Shown piece after piece: positions 49,001-58,980 of a stretch of 64,000 bases of DNA (position 1 is its first letter; the number at the start of each line of letters is the position of its first letter). The notes beneath the pieces were generated by a model. The model saw only the letters and a program-made list of their open reading frames with translations. It was not told the DNA's origin and ran no database searches. This DNA comes from Dromaius novaehollandiae. Lineage: Eukaryota > Chordata > Aves > Casuariiformes > Dromaiidae. Both the position numbers and the translations under genes were made by a program. Location: the NCBI RefSeq assembly GCF_036370855.1, contig NC_088103.1:34761904-34825903 (forward strand), read 5' to 3'.

Positions 49001-52000
49001 CTCCTCACTGTCAATGTAACAGCAGGAAATGGAGTCCTAGAGACACTGTCCTATTCTTGACCATATAGAGAATCTGGTAGCTGAGCTAGGCTCTGAAAGT
49101 TTTCTCACTTCCCAGATAAAGGCTTTCAGCAAAAAGACAAGTAACTAGTGAAGCACTGATGAATGAAAACTTTTGCAATTGTATTCTAATTAGACAGGAG
49201 AATGCTAATCTATTTTAAGTGCACTCAAGTGGTCCACAAGCTGTTGAAAACTTCCTGTGCTGCCTTTTTGACTCCTTGTTTTTAAACTTTTTTTGACTTT
49301 CACCTTAATTTAAAGCCCTCTCAAAGCTACCCAGTAAATGAGATAATTGGGTTCATTTACTTCTTTATAACAAAAAGGCAAAGTTTCTTGTAGGCTCTGT
49401 GTGAGTTTACTGAGATTCCCGTGAGATTTTGTTTAAGGAGGCTGTTCGACATTTCAAAACAGCCTTGGAGTATAAAAGAAAACCAGACGAAAAATCATCT
49501 GGTTTTGTTAAGAAGAGAAAAAAGTCAGAAAGGTACACTGGCTAAAAATATGAGCTTGCTCAAAGCTAGGCTTTAATTAAATACCCTTCTCTTAACTTAT
49601 TATAATAATAGCAACAAACAAATAATAAAATCAAAACTTTAAAACCTGGATTAGCCAAAGCTATTATTTTCTTTTATCTAGGAAAGACAGTGAATTCACT
49701 CTCTTCTACAATTACTGTTTCCTCACCAACTCTGGCTGTTTGGTTTTCCAGCACAAAGACCTAAGATACTCTTAAAATGAGAGGTGCGCATTCTCAAGTA
49801 GATAGATAGGAATGAGCGGAGGAGATAGTGGCAGTGATACAAAGATATTTCAGCTCTCTATCCATCAGACAAAAAGTACAGAGGGGGAATTGCTTTGTAA
49901 GTCACTTTTAAGCAGATGGAAGGTGAGCAAATACTGAACAGCATGTGGCACTAACTGATACAATGCCTGCTCTGTGACTCACCAACCAGATACTGTTAAA
50001 CTGAGAGATGCAAGACCTTGCAAGCAGGAAACTGTCTAAGAAGCTACAGTTTTACGCTGGTGGAGTCAGCTCGCCTGAATTGGGAGGACAGGCTGGGGAG
50101 GAGCACCCTGGCAGGTAGCCTGAAAGCTCAAACCAGCAACTCCTGGAACAAAGAGGGGAGCTGCATGTAAGAGGACAGCAGGAAGCCAAACTCGCTGAGA
50201 GTTGTACTTAAAGGTTGGCTGATCTAACACTAAGGCCTTAATTCCACTAGTCTGCAGGTCTTTTTATTTCTGTTCCTCCATTTTTTACCCCAATCAAACA
50301 TTTCCAACAAATCTACACCTAAACGAATGCTGAGACCAGCGTGGGAAACCCTTACCCACAGAAATTTTTTTTTTGCCTCAGTCGTTTTGATTCTCTCTCC
50401 CTCTGTTCTCATGAAGTGACAAGTATATTTGCATACTAGTGCAATAAAAGAATAATAGCTGATGTTCAATCTATGTTTCAACATTTCATTACATCATCAA
50501 CTGTATTTCCACCTCTTAACTTAGGTGCTTGTTTCACCTGTGCTACTATAAATGCCAGAGGATCTCACACTTTAACATGTTTACTGCCAACTCATTATTG
50601 AGCATAATGGCAGGGCTATAAGGAACATCCAGAAATTAGACTACAAAAACAAATAAACAAAAAACAGAAAATGTCAGCTTTAAAGAAGTTGTAGGGATCT
50701 TTCTGTAGAGTGCAGGGGCAACTCTAAGCAGCACCCAATGCAGGGTGTGCTACATGCACTAGTAGTCCTTGCTACACTGCGGCAGTGATGAAGCTGCAGG
50801 TGTTGTGGGAGCAGGACCTGCCTATAAGTAGTTGACTGTATCTTCACAATATTTCTGTGCAGCAGGGAATTGCCTCTGCCTCCATTTTGTAAGTGGTACT
50901 ACGGTGGTTGAGTCAGATTTGCTAAGGCACTTATGCCTCTAAATATAAACAAATCCTGCTATTAAAAACTGTCTCCAAGGTATGACAAAATATGTAAGTC
51001 AGAAGGGATTCCTACAGTTCAAAAAAGGAAAAAGTGACTTCTCATTTGTAGGCACCATTACATCCATTTATACACAACCAAAAAAAAGTTGCATATACAT
51101 GAGAGGAAGACAGTGGAGTCCAGTGGCAAAGCAATAACCAAAATTAAGATTAGCTAGGAGACCCCAAAAGAATCATTTATTCAGCTTTAACCATTTGTTT
51201 CTCCACCTTTGAAGTGGAGATAAGCAGTAGTTTCCCTAATTTTGACAACTGATCTCAACTGTAGATGTACATTATGTAACAGGGTAAGGGCAGAGTTGTT
51301 TCAAGAACAATCAAATAAGGCAGTCTAAGTTCTAATGGTAACTAAGATTGGAAGGCTGATAAATGCAAGAATAAAGAAAGACTTTTCTTACCTCCATAAT
51401 TATAAAAGGCATCTCGCTCTTTGGTTTGAACCACTATCCCAACAACATCTACCTGTCTTACTGGACGTCCATTATAAAAGAATATACCTAAACAAAGAAC
51501 ATAAGAATTAAGTATAACTACATATTCCTTACAAATAGCCTACCCTACATAGTCGCACCTGTCAGTATGCCTGCTCATATGAAAAATCCCCTGGACCTGT
51601 GAGGACTGGAAACACTTCGAGGAAGGAGTATCATTTCTACTTAGGATACCAAAGGCTTACTTTTGTTGAGTCTCAAATTTTATCATCCCTTTATTTTCTT
51701 GCACATTTTGATCTGCAAAGCAGTTCATTTGCTGTAGGTTTTAGCTTTATTTTTTTTTCCAATCATCATCAGGTTTAAGAGTAAATAATCAAATACAATG
51801 GAAGCAGTTCAGCCTTCTCACAATGAATTTTGGAGGCTCTGCCTTAATCAGGAACAGTTGCAAAGTAACATAATTCTGTCATTCATTACTAAAGGAATAG
51901 GGACCACTACGGAAAAAAACAAAACAAAACAAAACACCACCCAACACTCAGATTGTGGAGTACACTACAATCACCATGGACAGCATCCTGAATTTCAGTT

Positions 52001-55000
52001 CCAGAAATAACTCATTCTAAAAACATCCCTTCAAAGCTATTATTGTGCATCTATAAAGATGAGTTAGATAAGAATAACAGATGCAAAAATATGTCCAAGT
52101 AAGAGCAAGGAATCAGAGCCCAGTGGACTTCAATAGTATTGAGGCTGTCATATGCTGTAACCTCTTTCAATAAACAGAGCCGCAAAAGTTTTTAAACGAA
52201 CACTGATGTAAATATTATATACTGAAGCCTCACCGTTCACTAGCAGGAGGATAGTAGAGCAGTAAGTTGCAGATATATCCTGGGCTGGCTAAACTTCAGT
52301 GAATGTATTTCTTCAGTTTTGGAATACTACTGCTTTACTGAAACAATGTCATCGGGGATGTTCAATAGCTAGCTTCTAAAAACTAGATAACTCAAAGGAC
52401 TCAGAAGAGAACGTTTGGTTCAGTACACTGTGGCAAGTCTTACTCTTATAAAGGGAAAGAGAAACACTGCAGCAAGGGAGTCAGTAAAAACATTCTGTAT
52501 TAAAAAAGTCAAAACGGAAAGCCAAAAATAACTTGTCCTACATATCTGGCAGCCTTAAGTGGGCCTGAAATTAACTTTCTGCACAAACGACAGACAAAAA
52601 AAAGTAAAGCTTCAAAAATCACAGGTGATCAGCCAGGCAGCTGTTATACAGAAGTTTTGCTGATAAAAGCCCACTGCAATGTTTTGAGGACGCATCTAGT
52701 GCTGTCACCTTGGAGCTAGCTATACTAATTGTGCAGTCACCAGTCAGGTCTTATGTTTAGCAGGTTTGTCCACTTTTTTCTCATTCCATTTACCAGGAGA
52801 CAATAAACACTGCTATAGAAACTCTCAATGGAGATGCTTCCGGTGTATATAAACATTCATTAAACCTTTCAAAATCTTTGTAAAAGAAGGTCTGAGTCAG
52901 TTTCAGGGTAAATCTGCAGCGCAGAGCCTCCATGCTCTTCACTGGGACAACAAGCAACATAACAATAGCACCACAGAGTATATTATTACGTTCATTTCCC
53001 AGTTAGTAAACTGAGTTATAGTTTTGGCAAATGATGGGGACCAGAGAAAACTGGTTCTCTCTATCCCCTTCAATTTGTACACAACTCCACCCTCACTCTC
53101 CGAGAAACCTACCTGAATTCATTTGAAAGATGAAATTATGTTTATATGGTCTATTAAAAGTTGTCAAGCTAGACAACCTGGAAGTGGAAACAGGGAGCTC
53201 TTCTCCCCCCAGATTATCGCTTCAAATTACATTCACATTGCTAGCAACAAAAATATGCTAAACATTTGAAACCATTCATTGTCATGCGTGAGCGCATCCA
53301 GTCAAGCTCCTAGTAAATCAGTAAATACACATATATTAATACGCGGTGACCACAACAGGAAGACGTGGCAGCAATCTATCGCAAGTTCCAGTCATATCTT
53401 CACCAGAGTTGGCTGCCATTATTTTAATTTTTACTACCTCCTTTTATGCTATCTGGAGCTTCCCTTACTTGTTGATAAGCTGTCACAAAGCAGTGCTGCA
53501 TGATAACTTTGAGAAAAGCTCATTTCCACGATGTAATTATATACTACAACTGAGTTTGACACCCACTCTCATTTCAAGGCCTCTAGGATAACACAATTGC
53601 TGTTTTTATCTGGGTGGTTTTCCAGCTTTCTTGACACCATTTATAGCAGGAGAGAAATTGGCCAGGTTTGCTGCTTTCCTCTGTGTTGTTCTAAGGGATT
53701 AGTCATTGTTGCATCAAATCCTAATGCTTAAAAAATGGAAAAAAAAAAGGCTTATTAGGTCATTCAGTCCATTTCCTCAGGGCAAGTGCAAGACTGTTCC
53801 ATACAGTAAATTCCTGGCAATTTGTACAGCCAGGATATAAATAATCCCAGTGAAGGGGATCCCACCTTTTTCCTGGGGAGGCTGCTCCATGGTTTAGCAA
53901 ATCTCATTCTAAGGATGCTTTTCCTGACATTCAGTCTGTATTTCTTTCCACTCCTAGTTGCAACTCTTTGTTTTGTACTCATTCATTCTTAATTACCATT
54001 ACTTCATAACTGATTCACAGCCAATCATATACTTAGCTTCATCGGGTCTTTAACAAACCCATTAATGGTGGAGAACATTGCCAAAAAAGCCTACCTTCTT
54101 CCTTCCCCAAAATATGTCTTTTTTTGTTTTTCTATTGCATTATCATTTGTTGCCAATGAATAAGATATATTGAAAAAATGTCTGGTTAGGTATGAACACA
54201 AGATCAGGAGAAAGGAACAAAATTTAGGACATTTGTTCTATGAACTTTTGTTCATTTATGTAACTTTAGCAAGAGTGAACTTTAAAGTTTGGGTTTAAAA
54301 CGGTATAGGATTGCAAATAAGCTTAGTTGTGCAAAACACCAGATGCACAGGAAGTGGGGAAAGCATGCATGCACCAATTATAAAGGCTGATATCTTGACA
54401 TGACAGATACCACTTCCTTAAGATCATCTTAGAAAAAAGCCTAATGACAAAACTGAAAAAGTTCCTGAAGCAGAGCACAACTCACTTAAGCCAAACAGGA
54501 AAGAAAGCGAGAAGGAAAACTTAAGTAATTTACAGGTGAAAAAGGAAGCATATTAGCTGCTGTTCGTAGTTTTAATTCTTCTGCCATAGGCTTAAGCCTT
54601 CTCCTGAACGTGAAGGGTGAGTGAGTGAGTGTGCGCGCGCACTAACGCCCAAGTCCTGAGCTATAATCCTGTTCTGCTGACAATGAACCATTTTGTATTT
54701 TGTTCAAAAACAAATACAATAAAGCAGAAACAGTCTTAAAATCAAATACATTTGCTACACAATTACTACTGCAAGACTGCAAACTTTTAAAAAAGGCCTC
54801 TAGGTATTGCTTACTCTAGTACAAAGATCAACAATAGAATGGATCCTCATACTTGCAATGGATTAAAACAAAACAAAATAAAAAGCAAAGAACCCATCAT
54901 GTTAAATGCCAGAGTAGTAAATATACTGGGCTTTGCACAGTTTATGAGGTCCCTAAGAACATAAGAATGGGTGTTAGGAGAGCAAAAAATAAACAAACAA

Positions 55001-56220
55001 AAAAAACCCCAAACCACCAAACAAAAAAAATTGTCCTTAGTTACTGGGAAAATAGAAGAATAGCACTGTCACTATCCCTGCTGTTAAAAGAAAATAAATA
55101 TGAATACCAAACCTACAAGGCAGCGCATCTAAGTTACATTTTTTCATTCAAGGAGTCAAACAGAGGCACCTTGTCCTCATGGAGCGAGAGAAAAACTGCA
55201 ACAAAAAAGAAAAAATCCAGAAAACTAAAACAAATCAAAAACATACACTCTACTTCGAATTGATCAGGAAAAGCAGCAGATGCTGAGTTTCTTAGGATTC
55301 CTCTCTGATAAGCTTGCATCCTGTCAGGCTCCAGTCTGGAGTATATGAATCCTTCTACAGGAGAAACCACACTGCGGTCTGTTTAGACTCTTCCTAGAGA
55401 TAACAGCAGCTCGAGGCCAGACCCGTACTGCTTTAGACAATGTACACACATGGGTGAGACTGGCTGAAGACCAGCAGGAAACAGACTGTGAAGCATACAA
55501 TTTCCAACAATGGTTAGGAAATAAAAGGTGTGGTATAAGATTCAGCACAGATGCCAGAATTGACAACAAGGTTGTTCCGATAGATGAAGGATTTCATATA
55601 TCTATTATAGCTAGAAATTAAGCAGACAAAACCTCTCTTCTTATTATATATTAATATGCACAGGCAAAAGCAAAACATATACCCATCAATGCCCTCAATT
55701 ATCAATATTATGCATTAAAAAGAAGAATGTTGTGGAGACAGCAGAAAACATAACATGTATGATCAGAAAGGACCAACACTTTGGAAATAACTTTATCAGA
55801 ACAGCACTACCACACAGAGAAAGCATAACATTGCTTTAATGTACAACCAGCTGTCCATATTAAAGAAGAAAAGGCATCAGAACTAATACATTCATTCTTT
55901 TACCTATACTTCTTTGAACAAAGGATTCTTCTTTGAACTGTTAAAGATATTACTGCCACTTAGCTTAGGGTTATGGAAAACTACTTTATTGAGGTTCATG
56001 AAACACTCCAAAATCCCTGGATAAAGAGCTCAATATAAATCAACGATAATTCTGTGTGCATCATAACCAGCACATTTAAGTACATACCTGGCACTTGTTT
56101 AGATTCTCTCATTTCTCTTATATCTTTAATATAGAGCCTTGCAAATGCAGAAAATACAGGATCCAACCCCCAGAGCAGAGAAGGTATCTCTTCTTCATAC
56201 TTCTTGGACTCTGACTGCAT
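30872..56220 (-). CDS. STN1: CST complex subunit STN1 (spliced, nine coding exons, complete coding sequence)
   Basis: STN1 (OBFC1) is the OB-fold subunit of the nuclear CTC1-STN1-TEN1 complex. The complex binds single-stranded DNA at telomeres, stimulates DNA polymerase alpha-primase for C-strand fill-in, restrains telomerase, and helps restart replication. Joining nine minus-strand exons (56088-56220, 51392-51487, 47015-47086, 44942-45103, 43605-43716, 42516-42675, 35460-35582, 34786-34858, 30872-31029) gives 1089 bases, that is 362 codons plus TAA, with no internal stop. Human STN1 has 368 residues. Every junction has GT and AG and the codon phases match (1,1,1,1,2,0,0,1). By homology, residues about 1-175 form the OB fold that binds TEN1 (motifs [33 protein letters not shown]), and about 190-362 form two winged-helix domains (motifs [19 protein letters not shown], and [12 protein letters not shown] at the C-terminus). 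The start codon is followed by [11 protein letters not shown], equivalent to human MQPGSSRCEEE. The gene lies tandem to SH3PXD2A as in human. Confidence 0.95.
31519..31537 (-). promoter_or_regulatory. candidate CTCF-binding motif
   Basis: Read on the minus strand, TGTGCCACAAGATGTCAGC matches the CTCF core consensus CCASYAGRKGGCRSY at 13 of 15 positions by eye (CCACAAGATGTCAGC). Motif presence does not show occupancy. Confidence 0.35.
33441..33459 (+). promoter_or_regulatory. candidate CTCF-binding motif
   Basis: TGACCACCAGAGGGGGTTC fits the extended CTCF consensus with the core CCACCAGAGGGGG. Two consensus positions differ (G for C, and T for S). It sits on the strand opposite to the one at 31519-31537, about 1.9 kb away. 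Confidence 0.35.
33964..33981. repeat. 18-base perfect palindrome
   Basis: TACTATAATATTATAGTA is identical to its own reverse complement. It is A+T rich and lies within the last STN1 intron. No function is known; chance is possible given its base composition. Confidence 0.8.
34786..34858 (-). CDS. STN1: STN1 coding exon 8
   Basis: The 73-base exon follows acceptor TTCTTCCAG and ends at donor GTAAGT. It encodes [11 protein letters not shown] through DCRKPR (residues about 287-310), the start of the second winged-helix domain, equivalent to human VTREDKDLHRK...DCQKPN. It ends with one base (C) of the His codon completed in exon 9. Confidence 0.93.
34859..35459 (-). other. STN1: STN1 intron between coding exons 7 and 8
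   Basis: A short (about 0.6 kb) phase-0 intron with donor GTAAGG and acceptor CCAG. Nothing else is recognised in it. Confidence 0.88.
35460..35582 (-). CDS. STN1: STN1 coding exon 7
   Basis: The 123-base, phase-0 exon (41 codons) encodes [12 protein letters not shown] to SSSKDLYH (residues about 246-286). Its motif [14 protein letters not shown] aligns with human AIQLLQEKGLVFQK in the first winged-helix domain. The acceptor is TTTGCCATGCAG. Confidence 0.95.
38829..38902. repeat. AT-dinucleotide-rich tract with 16-base direct repeat
   Basis: A block of almost pure A/T begins and ends with the same 16-mer TATTATATAATGATTT (38829-38844 and 38887-38902). The inner part is alternating AT capable of self-pairing, so cruciform or slippage-prone structure is expected. 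Confidence 0.85.
41366..41387. repeat. perfect 10-bp inverted repeat, 2-nt spacer
   Basis: GTTTGATATT (41366-41375) and AATATCAAAC (41378-41387) are exact complements separated by CT. Single site in the STN1 intron; function unknown. Confidence 0.85.
42516..42675 (-). CDS. STN1: STN1 coding exon 6
   Basis: The 160-base exon completes a split Ser codon (AG|T), then encodes [11 protein letters not shown] to SPSCQE (residues about 192-245), ending at donor GTGAGT. The motif [20 protein letters not shown] aligns with human RVQSFYQQELEMVESLLSLA, the strongest local evidence for STN1. It forms the first half of winged-helix domain 1. Confidence 0.95.
42676..43604 (-). other. STN1: STN1 intron between coding exons 5 and 6
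   Basis: A 0.9-kb phase-2 intron, donor GTAAAT, acceptor CTTGTAG. It contains an antisense CR1 3' end (43270-43445) within about 160 bases of the exon 5 donor. Confidence 0.88.
43270..43445 (+). mobile_element. CR1 LINE, truncated 3' end
   Basis: The text 'cactggaacaggttgcccag', then 'gaccctgcttgagcag', 'ggactagatgatctcca' and the terminal 'attctgtgat' is the standard 3' end of chicken-type CR1 non-LTR retrotransposons. Only about 175 bases remain, as usual for 5'-truncated CR1 copies; no reverse transcriptase is present. It is antisense to STN1. Small differences from the usual consensus show that the copy is not recent. Confidence 0.93.
43605..43716 (-). CDS. STN1: STN1 coding exon 5
   Basis: The 112-base exon starts after acceptor CCGTTCCAG, completes a Tyr codon (T|AT) and encodes [18 protein letters not shown] to GPEGTQ (residues about 155-191). 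It aligns with human KVDDPVWNIQIARMLELP, at the end of the OB fold. The human Trp in this motif is Cys here. The donor is GTAAAT. Confidence 0.95.
43717..44941 (-). other. STN1: STN1 intron between coding exons 4 and 5
   Basis: A 1.2-kb intron with donor GTGAGT. It includes a short A/C-rich stretch (CAAAA and CACACACA) near 43853-43891. No other feature is recognised. Confidence 0.87.
44942..45103 (-). CDS. STN1: STN1 coding exon 4
   Basis: The 162-base exon follows acceptor CTTATAG. It encodes a Ser/Pro-rich linker ([10 protein letters not shown]) and then [40 protein letters not shown] (residues about 101-154). Human has QLKKLQETIEQKTKIEIGD and RVRGSIRTYREEREIHATTY, so the OB-fold strands are well conserved while the preceding linker is not. 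The donor is GTGAGT. Confidence 0.95.
45104..47014 (-). other. STN1: STN1 intron between coding exons 3 and 4
   Basis: A 1.9-kb intron with an atypical donor (GTAGCT). No repeat family or exon is recognised within it. Confidence 0.83.
47015..47086 (-). CDS. STN1: STN1 coding exon 3 (72 bases, weak donor)
   Basis: The exon follows acceptor TTTTACAG and encodes [20 protein letters not shown] to PLS (residues about 77-100, with split codons at both ends), matching human [16 protein letters not shown]. Both flanking junctions are phase 1, so skipping this exon would keep the frame. The donor GTAGCT lacks the usual A/G at +3 to G at +5 context (+4 G, +5 C) and is the weakest in the gene. The join to exon 4 is nevertheless supported by phase and homology on both sides. 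Confidence 0.9.
47928..47990 (+). mobile_element. possible ancient hAT-type DNA transposon fragment
   Basis: 'ccagggatttccaactcaaa' followed by 'gtaccactggtggcatgcaa' resembles the end of old nonautonomous hAT elements ('cagtggttcccaac...', 'taccactggtggtacgc'). Only one end is recognisable, with no second inverted terminus or target duplication found. Recognition is by eye. Confidence 0.35.
49479..49506. repeat. 9-bp inverted repeat, 10-nt loop
   Basis: AAAACCAGA (49479-49487) and TCTGGTTTT (49498-49506) are exact complements around CGAAAAATCA. Short, isolated, function unknown. Confidence 0.8.
51392..51487 (-). CDS. STN1: STN1 coding exon 2
   Basis: The 96-base exon follows acceptor CTTTGTTTAG. 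It completes a Gly codon and encodes [20 protein letters not shown], then [11 protein letters not shown] (residues about 45-76). Human has VFLYNGHPIKQVDVLGTVIG and VRERDAFYSYG. This is the first beta strands of the OB fold. Donor GTAAGA; phase 1 on both sides. Confidence 0.95.
53755..53985 (-). mobile_element. ancient L3/CR1-superfamily LINE fragment
   Basis: The plus strand reads 'ggtcattcagtccatttcct', later 'ggggaggctgctccatggtt', and 'ttcctgacattcagtctgta'. This is the order of motifs seen in the reverse complement of CR1/L3 LINE open reading frame 2 ends ('agtccaacccctgc...gggcaacctgttccag...tttcctaatatctaatct'). The element would be on the minus strand, sense with STN1. It is much more decayed than the CR1 at 43.3 kb and is probably older than birds. 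Confidence 0.5.
54617..54641. repeat. GTGA/GTGC simple repeat
   Basis: GTGAGTGAGTGAGTG runs into GCGCGCGC. A short alternating purine-pyrimidine tract of the Z-DNA-prone type, in an STN1 intron. Confidence 0.8.
56088..56220 (-). CDS. STN1: STN1 coding exon 1 (start codon)
   Basis: ATG at 56220-56218 opens 44 codons plus one base: [20 protein letters not shown], then [20 protein letters not shown] and KQVP, matching human STN1 residue for residue over most of its length ([11 protein letters not shown] is identical). The donor is GTATGT. A likely acceptor (GTTCACAG) lies just 7 bases upstream of the ATG, so the exon proper begins near 56227 and the rest of the 5' UTR is on another exon. The bases before ATG (TGA) are not an optimal Kozak context (T at -3). 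Translation beyond the donor would give an unrelated tail that is intronic. Confidence 0.96.
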
Positions 56221-57920
56221 TCAAAACCTGTGAACACAGGAATACTTGGAATTATTGTCTACATAGGTAACATGTTTACATATGTTCCAGCTGAATTAAA
56301 AAGTAGCTTGTGATTTTACACAGTAGAGCTGATGAAGAGACTGTGTTCCCAAAATCTAGTTCTTCTTTGCCACATGAGCATATCTAATACAACATTACCT
56401 GTGCATCATCACCATGAAATACTCAAAATACCAACACTAACAATTTATTTGAAGTAATGAGATTCACCAGCAAGAGCTCTTGCCCAGCTCCTTTGAATGA
56501 AACAGAATTTTAGGCATTTCTCCTCTATGGACCCAGGAACAGAGAAATTCTTTAAGAATTTTTCTTTAAGAGAACAGGATTGTGGAATACCAGTTTGTTT
56601 CTTTCTACTTCATTTATTTTTTTCTTTTTTTTTTTCTCCTCCATAATATATTTTCCTCCTTGTTCACTCTCTGTGCTTTACTTGGGGGAAAAAGGCTTAT
56701 TTTACAGACAACAAATGAAAGCATTCAGCCCTTGTCCATTTGGGGCATGCAGTTTCCAATAACTTTGTACTAGTTACTTTCCCCTTTTACATGTTCAGTT
56801 TTCCCTCTGTGTAATGCCTGCTATCTTACATCATCACCATAGCTAATTCTCTGCTGATGACAGAGCTGGTTTCAGAAAAAACAGTGCTCTATTGAAAAAG
56901 ATTTGTCCTGCACACCTTGTAGGTATTTTGAGACTGAATATACCTTTTTATTATCTTCTCTATGGAGGACTAAATTGTTTCTGTAGAGCTTTCCAGGTCA
57001 CCCTAGAATGGCAGGGCTAGCAACTTAGAGTTGTAGTCAAAGGTGGTAGCTAGACAGATTTTGAATACCGTAATAGGGCTGCAGGTTGAAAGCTACAGTC
57101 TCCTGAGAGGGAACAGCTCCCTGCTATAGGTCTCCACTGATCTCAGTACACAGCAAAACCCACTTTCTCATGCAGAGAACTCATGCCAGGAGGATTATGA
57201 TAGCATCTTGCTACTTTGAGAAACAAAATCTCCTGGCTTCTGCTCAATTTCTTTCCTCATGCTTAGACTTTCATTTGCGATGGCGAATCACAATGTAGCA
57301 CAACGTACTAGAAATGTTGCTGACCACTACTCTATTCTGTGTAGAGAGCTGCAGGAAACAATTATGTTTATCCCCAACATAGATATTCTTCATTTCTTCA
57401 GCAAAAGGTTAGTGATTGTTTGATCTTTCCTAGACTGATCATTTGTTTTGTGAGAAGTTGAAAGCATTTGATTGTTTCAGTCCCACCAGCCACTTCACCT
57501 TTAAGCAACAAACTCAGTATTTTTGTTTATAGTTGTATTCATGTTTCACCACTACAGGCAACTTTACCAAACCTACCCTTTTTGCACATGCAATGCCTAC
57601 CCAAAAAATTCTCACTACCCTCTTCTCACTCAAATCTCCCCACAAAACACACTGCTGCTGCCACATTACAGACACTGCTCAGTTAAGTTTATGAAGTGAG
57701 TGTTAACTGTCTGACCATAATAATGTAAGGCTGCATTAGATGCCACATAGCAGTTCTTCATCTACTTTCTATAGCCTGTATCAAATTTAGACTGTAAACT
57801 TTCGCAAGCAGACACATGATTTCAACTTGTGTTTTACCTAGCACACTTGTGTTCATGACTGGTACTGGTTCCCCCCTTTCTGCTTGCAGTGTCTAGTACA
57901 CACTGCTTTTACAGCTTCTA

Positions 57921-57925
<5 letters not shown>

Positions 57926-58014
<89 letters not shown>
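57926..58014. repeat. (AG)n microsatellite, about 44 uninterrupted units
   Basis: Perfect alternating A/G over about 89 bases, followed by a short AT repeat (58019-58030). It is the longest pure microsatellite in the window and gives a spurious Arg-Glu or Ser-Leu repeat frame on the two strands. Likely polymorphic in length. Confidence 0.97.
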
Positions 58015-58017
<3 letters not shown>

Positions 58018-58877
58018 AATATATATATATTTATTTCTTCCTTTCTGCACCCCTTCCAACTTATTCGGCATGCTTAATACTAAATCTGCCATAGCTCAAC
58101 ATTGGGCTCGTGTCCAAGAGAAAAGCCTAAGATGATGCACTGAACTAACAAGCAAAACCATGAGAATTAAGAAAAATGTTAGACTTGTTGCCTGTGTTTC
58201 GCATGAACACCCATTCATCGGAGTAAAAAGCAAAAGTCACCCTTGCATACATGTACATCTCTGGGGGAATTAATGAAGCAGAACCACTGAAGATAAAAAG
58301 CCCTACATTTTAGCAGTTTTCTAAACAATTATGTTTGAAATGCCCAGATGTTAACAGATCAAGAGGACAAGCATTAACCAAAAGTCCCAGCAACACTTCT
58401 AGCTCATAGGAAAAGAAGCATCTCCCCATATATTTTACTGCAGCCTTCTTCTGAAGGAAGAAGGTCCCAGTATGCCTTGTTCTATTTTGACATTAATGCC
58501 CAAATGTGTAGCTCATATTCATGTTATGATGGATTTTTGCAGCAACGGCTCTTTCCTTCCATCTCAGAAAGTCTACTGGGAGTGAAATCTAAATTCTGGA
58601 GCTTCACTCTGGCTTACAGGACTTGTTACAGTTCTTTACAGGAGGAATTTACACCCATTACGTGAAACATGTAGAGCAGGTCTGAAGAATGCGAGTCTCC
58701 TACAGAAATGCAAAATTTTATCTTACAGATTTGGGCAAGATTACTTGATAAAAACCATACATAGCAGGCTGGGATAAATGAAACTGTACCATAGCCATTA
58801 ACTTGCTTTCAGCAGTGGCTGACAGGCACACGAACAACAATCTGCAGAGAAGTTCTCCCATGCGCCTTCAAGGCCTT

Positions 58878-58980
58878 GGCAGCTGTCTTAACAACTGCCA
58901 CCACCCAAAACCAAGCTTATTTACCTTCTTCCCTCTCAAGTGGTCCACTTGGTAGCCACATTTGAACAGCAACCCATTTA
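58878..58980 (+). repeat. 103-base repeat, copy 1
   Basis: This segment (beginning GGCAGCTGTC, ending AACCCATTTA) aligns without gaps to 60218-60320. By hand count about 78 of 103 bases agree, including AACAACTGCCACCA and CATTTA blocks. Flanks are clearly less similar. The family is not recognised. Confidence 0.75.

Larger units (their letters stand above)
47087..51391 (-). other. STN1: STN1 intron between coding exons 2 and 3
   Basis: A 4.3-kb intron, donor GTAAGA. It contains a possible hAT-like relic near 47.93 kb and a short hairpin at 49479-49506. No other exon is seen. Confidence 0.85.
51488..56087 (-). other. STN1: STN1 intron between coding exons 1 and 2
   Basis: A 4.6-kb phase-1 intron, donor GTATGT. 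It contains an old L3/CR1-like fragment near 53.76-53.98 kb, a GTGA/GC simple tract near 54.617-54.641 kb and several A-rich runs (for example 54.99-55.03 kb). The open frame at 54853-55263 is Lys-rich because of these runs and is judged spurious. Confidence 0.85.

Noticed and set aside
50700..50925. Possible SINE relic around 'cttcacaatatttctgtgcagcaggg'
   Set aside because: Only a loose likeness to the MIR 3' half over one short stretch; the order of other motifs is not met.
54853..55263. 136-codon Lys-rich open frame on plus
   Set aside because: Composed largely of translated A-rich runs within an STN1 intron. No homology recognised.
57853..58135. Arg-Glu and Ser-Leu repeat 'proteins' on opposite strands
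   Set aside because: They are direct translations of the (AG)n microsatellite.
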